A stretch of DNA of 6,552 bases from Desulfobacula sp. (GTDB lineage Bacteria > Desulfobacterota > Desulfobacteria > Desulfobacterales > Desulfobacteraceae). Of the stretch, positions 1-5,431 are shown piece after piece; position 1 is the first letter of the stretch; the number at the start of each line of letters is the position of its first letter. A model generated the notes under the pieces. The model worked only from the letters and a program-made list of their open reading frames with translations. It made no database searches and was not told the origin of the DNA. The DNA is taken from positions 1 through 6,552 of the forward strand of contig NZ_JAIOSW010000270.1 in assembly GCF_021107415.1 (NCBI RefSeq), read 5' to 3'. The translations under genes were made by a program, and so were the position numbers.

Positions 1-386
1 CCCGCAGATATGGCCGTAATCAGTGCTGAAAGCGGACGAACAATGGTCATGATTGGATCCATGAGAGCGTATGTCAAACTGATGGAATCTGCACCGGTCT
101 CAGGTGTTGATATTAAAAAGGACAGCGTTGATCCTTTACTGGCCCCATGTTTCCTCAAGGATATTGCCGTGGGAAGAACCGAACAGGAACAAAGCGGCAG
201 AGGTATTCCAGCCAGTGCCGCCAGAAATATCGACCGAATGCTTCTACCTCCCAGGTAACGGGTAATCACCTCGGTGGTAAAAAGCGAATGTAAAACACCA
301 GCGATAAAAAAGCCGAACAGGATGTAAATAGCGGCTTCATTGAAAACCCTGACAACTTCGATTCCAATCTCTAATAGAATATCCAT
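1..386 (-). CDS. Permease of the SO_0444 / DUF318 (ArsP-like) efflux family, N-terminal part
   Basis: This is an integral inner-membrane permease, probably exporting metal ions; relatives are annotated as SO_0444-type Cu/Zn efflux transporters. The ATG is at 386-384 on the minus strand and 128 codons are visible before the window edge removes the C-terminal part. The visible protein has a hydrophobic segment at residues 17-35, then the family signature at about 60-98: GIPLPLCSCSVLP, followed by an LRKHGASKG stretch and FLISTPETG. The Cys66-Ser-Cys68 pair is the likely metal-contact site; this role is known for few members and is inferred here. A further hydrophobic segment begins near residue 112. 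The gene starts 8 bases after the hflK stop with a weak AGGT Shine-Dalgarno, so it is probably co-transcribed with hflC-hflK. The family assignment is firm; the transported ion is not known from the sequence. Confidence 0.85.
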   Translation of the reverse strand, partial: MDILLEIGIEVVRVFNEAAIYILFGFFIAGVLHSLFTTEVITRYLGGRSIRSIFLAALAGIPLPLCSCSVLPTAISLRKHGASKGSTLSFLISTPETGADSISLTYALMDPIMTIVRPLSALITAISA

Positions 387-394
387 ATTTCTAC

Positions 395-1388
395 CTAATT
401 GTTAATTGATCTTCGATTACTCAACATGGGAGCTTCGGCCTGATCATTGCTGAGAAAACCCAAATCAACCGGTGTTTTGCTGTCAGCATCAACGATATAT
501 TTTTTCATTTCCGGCAGAATCGCCTCCATGGCTTCAATATATATCCGTGTTTCGGTAATATTTTTAGATTTATTATATTCTCTTAGAATGCTCACAAACC
601 TGTCGGCTTCTCCGACAGCCATATTAATCGATTCAAGTGCATAGGCCTTGGCTGTTTCTTTAATTTTATGGACTTCCCCCCGGGCCTTGGGCAGAATTTC
701 ACTTTTTCGTCCCAGTGCTTCATTAATCAAGCGCTCCCGGTCGATTTTTGCGCTGGAAACATCATTGAATGCTTCAATTACAGCGAGTGGGGGCTCCACC
801 GATTGCAGGTTGGTATCAATAATCTTTACCCCTATATGGTATTGATCCAGCATTTCCTGGGTTTTTTTCTTTGTCATCTCCTGAATCTTGATTTTGCCAA
901 CAGTTAGAACATAATCCACATCCATTTTCCCGATGATCTCAATTAGCTCCGATTCGGCTAAAATGGTTACCAATGAAAAGAAAATCCGAGGGGTTCTGAA
1001 TTATGTACTGGATATTCAGTTGGACCCTCAGAATATTTGTGTCTCCTACCAGGATTTCGGAAAACTTTTTTACTGATCCTTTCTTCTGAGTGCCTGGTTT
1101 TTCGACAACACCAATACTCACCTGGTTGACTTTCGATGTCTTGGGGGTATCCACCTGATCGACAGGATAGGGAAATCGATAATGAATTCCGGGTAGAATA
1201 CCATCGGGTGTAATCACCTTGCCAAAGCGTCGAATCACAGCCAGTTCATCGGTCTTAACAATATAAAATCCGGATAGAACATAGATCACTACCGCAACCG
1301 GGAATGCCCACTTCAATAGCTTATTGGCCGGCTTCTTGTAATCCGGAAGTCCGAATTTTTTAAATAAATCAATGATGAGTGAAACCAT
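395..1388 (-). pseudogene. hflK: FtsH-modulator HflK, SPFH/band-7 protein, interrupted by a frameshift
   Basis: HflK is an inner-membrane SPFH protein with a large periplasmic domain that assembles with HflC around the FtsH protease and restrains it. The first reading frame runs from ATG 1388 to a stop at 939 (149 codons). It gives a cytoplasmic N-terminus, a membrane segment at residues 27-45 and the first half of the SPFH domain (ELAVIRRFGKV, PGIHYRFPYPVDQV, LNIQYIIQNPSDFLF). The second half continues in another frame down to 395 (LAESELIEIIGK, GVKIIDTNLQSVEPP, AFNDVSSAKIDRERLINEA, then a charged coiled-coil region). The two frames overlap at 939-973. Removing one base from the T-rich stretch near 976-985 would give one 330-residue ORF. 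Compared with E. coli HflK from memory, about 6 residues after the DFLF/YLYS position are also absent, so an out-of-frame deletion of about 20 bases is an alternative. All other family landmarks look intact, which suggests a recent lesion or a sequencing error. The start is supported by a GGGA Shine-Dalgarno; the gene begins 2 bases after hflC. Confidence 0.85.
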
Positions 1389-1390
1389 AG

Positions 1391-2290
1391 TTAGTCCCTT
1401 TTTCCCTTGGTATTCGGCCCTTCATTCAACAGTCTTAACAAATTGGAGTCCGAAGGAAGTACAATAGTGGTTTGTTTATTCAATATCTTTTTGTACGATT
1501 CCAGGGTCCTCAGAAAATTATAAAACTGGACGTCTTTACCAAACGCTTTGGCGTAAATCTCTATAACTTCAGCATCAGCCTTTCCTTGTATTTTCTGTGC
1601 TTCTTTGTAGGCTTCCGAGAGAATTTTTTTCTGCTCCCGGTTGGTATCGGCTTCGATCTTAATGGCTTCCTCTTCGCCTTCCGAGCGGAACTTTTTAGCG
1701 ATCCGCTGCCGTTCTGCCCTCATCCGTCCAAATACACTGCTTTTATTCTGTTTTGGAAAATTGAGGCGTTTAATGCGAACATCAACGACCTTAATACCGT
1801 AATTTTCACTAGCCAAACGGGCACATTCGGTCTTTGCCTCCTCCATCATCGTTTCCATCTTCATCTCTCCCGGTTTGTCTGAAATAAGCGCCGATTGAGG
1901 GTATTTCCCCAGAACAGCCCCTACCTGTGAGGAGAGAATATCGGAGAGTCTGGCTTCCGCCCCTTGCGGGTCTTTTACCCGCTCCAGAAACAATTGCGGG
2001 TTTTCCACCTGCCACAACATGAAATTATCAACCAGAATATTTTTTTTATCCAGGGTCAAAAGTTCGACAGATTCCGGATCATAGACCGTAATTCGTTTAC
2101 TGAAACGTGTCACCGTCTGGAATGGATCGGGCAACTTCCAATACAGTCCTGGCTGCTCTCTGACATCGACATATTTGCCAAACTCGGTAATGATAACATA
2201 TTCCGCCTCATCAACAGTATAAAATATCAGGTAGATGGAGCCTATCACCAAAATGACCGGAATGATAAAGAGTTTTAAAATTCGTTTCAT
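1391..2290 (-). CDS. hflC: FtsH-modulator HflC, SPFH/band-7 protein
   Basis: HflC is the partner of HflK in the inner-membrane complex that encloses FtsH and limits its access to substrates. The protein has 299 residues, slightly shorter than the E. coli protein of about 334. An N-terminal membrane segment covers about residues 5-25. It is followed by the SPFH domain: EYVIITEFGKYV at 30-41, PGLYWKLPDPFQTV at 47-60, DNFMLWQVENPQLFLERV at 88-105, and GIKVVDVRIKRLNFP at 165-179. Next comes the HflC hallmark FGRMRAERQRIAKKFRSEGEEEA at about 187-209. An Ala/Glu/Lys-rich coiled coil extends to about 250 and is followed by FYNFLRTLESYKK. The ATG at 2290 has a GGGAAG Shine-Dalgarno about 7 bases upstream. 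The gene opens the hflC-hflK-permease operon, and its own frame is intact although hflK is broken. Identification rests on the FGRMRAER region and its place beside hflK. Confidence 0.93.
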   Translation of the reverse strand: MKRILKLFIIPVILVIGSIYLIFYTVDEAEYVIITEFGKYVDVREQPGLYWKLPDPFQTVTRFSKRITVYDPESVELLTLDKKNILVDNFMLWQVENPQLFLERVKDPQGAEARLSDILSSQVGAVLGKYPQSALISDKPGEMKMETMMEEAKTECARLASENYGIKVVDVRIKRLNFPKQNKSSVFGRMRAERQRIAKKFRSEGEEEAIKIEADTNREQKKILSEAYKEAQKIQGKADAEVIEIYAKAFGKDVQFYNFLRTLESYKKILNKQTTIVLPSDSNLLRLLNEGPNTKGKRD

Positions 2291-2361
2291 ATGTGACTTC
2301 CCTATTACTTAAATTGTCATAACAACATATCCATTCTTATTCTTCGCTGGGATCTATGGAT

Positions 2362-2389
2362 ATTATAACAGGAGCCTAAGAATAAACAA
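2362..2389 (-). promoter_or_regulatory. Predicted sigma-70-type promoter for the hflC operon
   Basis: On the minus strand there is a perfect TATAAT -10 box (2367-2362) preceded by TG one base upstream, which makes an extended -10 (TGTTATAAT). A weaker -35, TTGTTT (2389-2384), lies 16 bases upstream. Transcription would start near 2355 and leave a leader of about 65 bases before the hflC ATG at 2290. The site lies in the gap after the MFS stop codon, where I see no strong hairpin terminator, so read-through from the upstream operon is also possible. Confidence 0.6.
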
Positions 2390-2439
2390 TAACAAACTCC
2401 ATGCCACGGTTTTGCATCCTTTTTTATGAGATATTTCAG

Positions 2440-3672
2440 CTAAATCGTTGAACTTTTCTTTTCCTGGATACGGGTTTCGGAAAGTCGACTTGCTATGATT
2501 AAGTTCAGCACAATCATGCAGGTAAAAACCAAAAGAAAAGGTGTCATCGCACCGGACTTTGACCGAAAAAAATCTGTCAGAAAAATCATGATAACGCTGA
2601 GCCCCTGCCCAAACATCAACAATACCCCCTGAATGGTCGCTTCGGTTGACGGTCTGCTGATGTCTGCGGCAGCCTCCATAATAATCGGTGCAAGTCCAAG
2701 CTGAAAAAACCCCAAAATACCACCAACCACTAAAATGATTGAAAATGTTTTAAAAAAGGTAATACCCAATAAACAGGGGATCATTACCAACATTCCTGTT
2801 AATATAAACACCTTCCGCTTCCCGGTTTTATCTGAAATTATTGACAGCAGGATACATCCCAATATCGCACCGAGCATCATAACTCCCCCCAATGATCCAG
2901 CCTGTATGGATGTAAATCCCCGGGGAGCTAAAATCTGTTCAATCCAGGTGGAGACGGTATTAAAAATAGCCAGACCGATACTGAAAATAATCAATATCAA
3001 TATTGCATCATGGGTCTTAAATATATTTTTTAGCCCCTCCCGCATATTGAGTGGCTCATTCTCCTCCTCAGTCAGGGAGGGCCTTGTCGGAGGGTGTTCC
3101 CGGTAAATCAAAATAAATAGGACACAAAGCACGGCAACAAAACCACCATAATAAAGCAGGGTGGTTTTTATGCCCACAGCTTTGGCTAAAAACGGGGTTA
3201 TCACCATCCCTGCCATGATGCCGATAAACTGGGCCAACAAAGCAATGCCGGTAGCAGTGGCCCGCTCATCTACCGGGAACCATCGCGCTGTAACGGTTGT
3301 GATGGAATTTACAATCAGAGGTTGAGCAAGTGATAGAGCGACGGTGCAGATGACTACTCCGGTGTAATTTTCCCCGAACACACCCCGGAGTAAGCCGAAA
3401 ATCCCCATGGTGATAACCCCCAGGCCAACCCCCTTGCGTATCCCATAACAGGAAATTATCCAGGAGCACGGTAGGCTGGCAAACACATAAACGATCATGA
3501 ACATCATGGCCAGAAAACCAATGGCCAATGGGGTAACATTGTAAAACGCTGATGCATCACCGGTGATTGGTAAAAATGTTGACCAAAGAGTATGGAACCC
3601 AAATTGAATCAACGCAAATACAATTAATACGACCCATCGATAGCCATACACCTTTATCTCTTTTTGAAACAT
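2440..3672 (-). CDS. MFS transporter, FLVCR/DIRC2-like
   Basis: This is a 410-residue major facilitator superfamily protein with about 12 hydrophobic segments and charged loops, in the inner membrane. The N-terminal half begins with YRWVVLIVFALIQFGFHTLW at 11-30. It carries ARWFPVDERATATGI at about 129-143, a loop typical of the FLVCR/DIRC2-like and oxalate-formate-antiporter-like branches. A hydrophilic central loop spans about 190-222 (HPPTRPSLTEEENEP). The C-terminal half keeps the repeated MFS motif A as SDKTGKRK at 280-287. The first-half motif A is degenerate (CYGIRKG at 75-81). FLVCR relatives in animals have been linked to haem and to choline or ethanolamine transport; the bacterial substrate cannot be read from the sequence. 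The ATG at 3672 has a GGGAG Shine-Dalgarno. The gene follows the aminotransferase by 75 bases with no visible terminator between, so the two are probably co-transcribed and the cargo may be the enzyme's substrate or product. Confidence 0.85.
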   Translation of the reverse strand: MFQKEIKVYGYRWVVLIVFALIQFGFHTLWSTFLPITGDASAFYNVTPLAIGFLAMMFMIVYVFASLPCSWIISCYGIRKGVGLGVITMGIFGLLRGVFGENYTGVVICTVALSLAQPLIVNSITTVTARWFPVDERATATGIALLAQFIGIMAGMVITPFLAKAVGIKTTLLYYGGFVAVLCVLFILIYREHPPTRPSLTEEENEPLNMREGLKNIFKTHDAILILIIFSIGLAIFNTVSTWIEQILAPRGFTSIQAGSLGGVMMLGAILGCILLSIISDKTGKRKVFILTGMLVMIPCLLGITFFKTFSIILVVGGILGFFQLGLAPIIMEAAADISRPSTEATIQGVLLMFGQGLSVIMIFLTDFFRSKSGAMTPFLLVFTCMIVLNLIIASRLSETRIQEKKSSTI

Positions 3673-3747
3673 AGGTCTCCCATTTTGCTTCTCATTCTTT
3701 TCGGATGCTGAGCGTCTTTTTTGTATCTTATTTCCGGTTTTGCCCGC

Positions 3748-5067
3748 TTAGAACATTGCTCCCAGTGAATCATCACAGGCTTCCAAGGTCTTTTCGATAT
3801 CTTCATCTGAAAGCACCGTGCTGATAAAAAAGCGGCCATCGGGATGAATGACAATCCCCCTCATGGCAAGTTCCTGGAAGAAGCGGATTCCGCTACTCTT
3901 ATCTAACTTGAGATCTCTGTCAAAATAAAACACGAAGTCCGGGTCAACGCCAAATATGGGGTATAACACACCTGTTTCATCCTGAATACCGATCTTAAGG
4001 TCTCTCCTTTTGATGATTTCCAACAATCCCTTCTTAATATACTGGGTTGTTTGCTCCAGCTGTTTAAATACAGCGCAGTCATCTCTTTCCATTATTTTAA
4101 TGGACGCCAGTGCGGAAATGATCGACAATGAAAATCCGTTGAAGGTTCCGGGACCGAGTACCCGGTTCTCTGCGATGAGTTTCATGATTTCCATTTTTCC
4201 GGCCAGAACCGAGAGGGGCAGTCCTCCCCCAGCGCATTTGGCAAAGGTGGCAATATCCGGCGTGACACCATAATAGGCCTGAGCACCGCCAATGTCCAGC
4301 CTGAAACCGGTTTGAATTTCGTCAAAGCATAATACCACACCATATTCATCACAAAGCGAGCGCACTTTTTCAAGGTAACCTGGATAGGGTTTCATCCCTC
4401 CGTGGTTCAGGACAAGGGGTTCCATCATGATCATGCACACTTCATCACCATACTTCTTGAGCGTTTCCTCAAGAATTTCAATTTCGTTAAAAGGGATCAT
4501 AAAGGACTGTTCGTTGGCACCCGGGGCTTTTCCTTCGGTGTACCGATAATCATCAGGATGCCCCTGCAAGGCAAACGGCCTTCCTTCGGCGTTTTCATCG
4601 TAACGACCCCCCATTGTGTTGTCGGCCCAGCCATGATACTGGTCGTGGAATCGGATGAAGCGGGGACGTCCCGTATAAACCCGGGCCAACCGGATAGCCA
4701 GCTGTACCGCGTCTGTTCCGGTAATGTTCAACTTGACGGTCTCAGCGCATGGAATATGTTTGACAAGCCGTTCTCCCAGCTCAACATCTTCAGGGGTAAA
4801 CAACGCACCGCCGCCAATCATTGGCGGTCGGGTCTGGAGGAATTCTATCATGGCCTGGCTGATTTCTGGGTTATGAGCACCCAGAATATTGGGCCCGAAT
4901 GCATGCATGTAATCAATAAATTCATTGCCGTCCGCATCCCACATATGAGATCCTTCGGCCCTGGCTATAAAAAATCGCTGCCCAAAGGAATCCAGGGAAG
5001 CCCGCATGTTGCTGTGGGCGTTAACATAAACTTTGTTAAATCTTTCGGTTAGCTCTTTGTTGTTCAT
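3748..5067 (-). CDS. Class III PLP-dependent aminotransferase, HemL (glutamate-1-semialdehyde aminomutase)-like
   Basis: This is a cytoplasmic fold-type I PLP enzyme of 439 residues, the usual length for the HemL-like group. Visible landmarks are the N-terminal GSHMWDADGNEFIDYMHAFGPNILG region (about 39-63), the phosphate-binding TGTDA at 116-120 (SGTEA in HemL), the YHGWADN stretch at 144-150, and FDEIQTGFR at 248-256 with Asp249 as the likely pyridine-nitrogen contact. TFAKCAGGGLP at 274-284 places the Schiff-base lysine at Lys277, so the enzyme should be active. True glutamate-1-semialdehyde aminomutases have a GGVNSPVRAF segment near the N-terminus. Here that place reads NAHSNMRASLDSF, and the segment after the lysine is LPLSVLAGK rather than LPVGAYGG. 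I therefore read it as a HemL paralogue (aminotransferase or aminomutase on another small substrate), not the haem-pathway enzyme. The ATG at 5067 has a clear GAGGTG Shine-Dalgarno 6 bases upstream. It is the first gene of a probable pair with the MFS transporter. Confidence 0.9.
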   Translation of the reverse strand: MNNKELTERFNKVYVNAHSNMRASLDSFGQRFFIARAEGSHMWDADGNEFIDYMHAFGPNILGAHNPEISQAMIEFLQTRPPMIGGGALFTPEDVELGERLVKHIPCAETVKLNITGTDAVQLAIRLARVYTGRPRFIRFHDQYHGWADNTMGGRYDENAEGRPFALQGHPDDYRYTEGKAPGANEQSFMIPFNEIEILEETLKKYGDEVCMIMMEPLVLNHGGMKPYPGYLEKVRSLCDEYGVVLCFDEIQTGFRLDIGGAQAYYGVTPDIATFAKCAGGGLPLSVLAGKMEIMKLIAENRVLGPGTFNGFSLSIISALASIKIMERDDCAVFKQLEQTTQYIKKGLLEIIKRRDLKIGIQDETGVLYPIFGVDPDFVFYFDRDLKLDKSSGIRFFQELAMRGIVIHPDGRFFISTVLSDEDIEKTLEACDDSLGAMF

Positions 5068-5127
5068 ACTGTCACCTCATTAGGATAAATGGATTATTGT
5101 CAATTATGCCAATACCTGTTTTTTATT

Positions 5128-5157
5128 TTTACAGCCTAACCTTAAAAGCCAAGTCAA
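5128..5157 (-). promoter_or_regulatory. Possible promoter for the aminotransferase-MFS operon
   Basis: On the minus strand TTGACT (5157-5152, five of six consensus bases) is followed after 18 bases by TGTAAA (5133-5128, four of six). Transcription would start near 5121 and give a leader of about 54 bases. The -35 box lies immediately beside the inverted repeat at 5161-5174, a position where a bound regulator could act. The -10 is only fair, so the call is tentative. Confidence 0.35.
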
Positions 5158-5170
5158 AATTTGTCATATA

Positions 5171-5190
5171 ACAAAAGATATATTTTTTGT
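5171..5190. repeat. Near-perfect 20-base palindrome, candidate operator
   Basis: The sequence ACAAAAGATATATTTTTTGT pairs with itself at nine of ten positions; the only mismatch is G5177 against T5184. It lies just upstream of the predicted -35 of the aminotransferase promoter and overlaps the shorter inverted repeat TTGTCATATAACAA at 5161-5174. Symmetry and position suit a dimeric repressor or activator. It is very AT-rich, so chance symmetry is more likely than for a mixed sequence. No regulator gene is seen nearby. Confidence 0.4.
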
Positions 5191-5240
5191 AATAAAAACA
5201 GTTGAAAGATACGTCCAAAGAACCAACCAGTGGTTTACTA

Positions 5241-5357
5241 ATGGGCAGAGATTTAAAGACATTCTATTGCCAACCGGGTGATAAATCTATCAATGAGAGG
5301 TTGTCTTCTGAAAAAGGAAACCAAATAAACCCTGTAAATATATCTTTAGATGTTTGA
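5241..5357 (+). CDS. Doubtful 38-residue ORF upstream of the DUF3604 gene
   Basis: ATG 5241 opens a frame of 38 codons ending in TGA at 5355-5357, and the frame stays open upstream to about 5196 (a TTG at 5202 is another possible start). The product is hydrophilic, with one cysteine, no membrane segment and no motif that I recognise. No Shine-Dalgarno precedes either start. It could be a leader peptide, the remnant of a decayed gene or simply chance. I list it because it occupies most of an otherwise empty stretch. Confidence 0.12.
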   Translation: MGRDLKTFYCQPGDKSINERLSSEKGNQINPVNISLDV

Positions 5358-5419
5358 AAAAATCAGATAAACCATACAAATATATGTTCAGGTAATATAT
5401 TTTTTCACCAGAATGAAGC

Positions 5420-5425
5420 GGAGGT
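5420..5425 (+). promoter_or_regulatory. Shine-Dalgarno site fixing the DUF3604 start
   Basis: GGAGGT lies 6 bases before ATG 5432, a full-strength site at ideal spacing. It decides the start in favour of this codon, which opens directly onto a Lys-Lys-Lys N-terminus and a membrane segment. Confidence 0.8.
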
Positions 5426-5431
5426 AATATT

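Larger units (their letters stand above)
5068..5431. other. Divergent intergenic control region between the aminotransferase and the DUF3604 gene
   Basis: These 364 AT-rich bases separate the two divergent start codons. The half nearest the aminotransferase holds its likely promoter and two overlapping inverted repeats (5161-5174 and 5171-5190). The middle has a small possible hairpin, CAACC (5271-5275) pairing with GGTTG (5299-5303), with an inner GATA/TATC stem at 5280-5291. I could not place a convincing promoter for the plus-strand gene: TTGAAA at 5354-5359 is a possible -35, but no good -10 follows at 16-18 bases. No tRNA, no riboswitch class that I know and no terminator is evident. Confidence 0.6.

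Noticed and set aside
10..258. 82-codon plus-strand frame at the left edge
   Set aside because: The opposite strand encodes the permease with its conserved PLCSCS and STPETG motifs, so this is a shadow.
939..985. Programmed ribosomal frameshift producing full HflK
   Set aside because: The required shift is +1, no classic +1 site with a slow codon or stop is visible at the T-rich stretch, and conserved residues seem to be missing at the join, which fits a deletion better. HflK is not a known frameshifted gene.
2395..2440. Intrinsic terminator after the MFS gene
   Set aside because: Only a 4-pair ATGC/GCAT stem can be drawn, with no following T-run on the minus strand.
4402..5052. 216-codon open frame on the plus strand opposite the aminotransferase
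   Set aside because: It lies wholly antisense to a gene with clear family motifs, has no recognisable domain and no good start context, and is a shadow of the coding strand.
3748..5067. Naming the aminotransferase hemL
   Set aside because: The N-terminal GGVNSPVRAF and post-lysine LPVGAYGG segments expected of glutamate-1-semialdehyde aminomutase are replaced, and no haem pathway gene is adjacent.
5271..5303. CAACC/GGTTG hairpin as a riboswitch or terminator
   Set aside because: The outer stem is only 5 pairs around a 23-base loop, no U-tract follows, and it matches no riboswitch class that I know.
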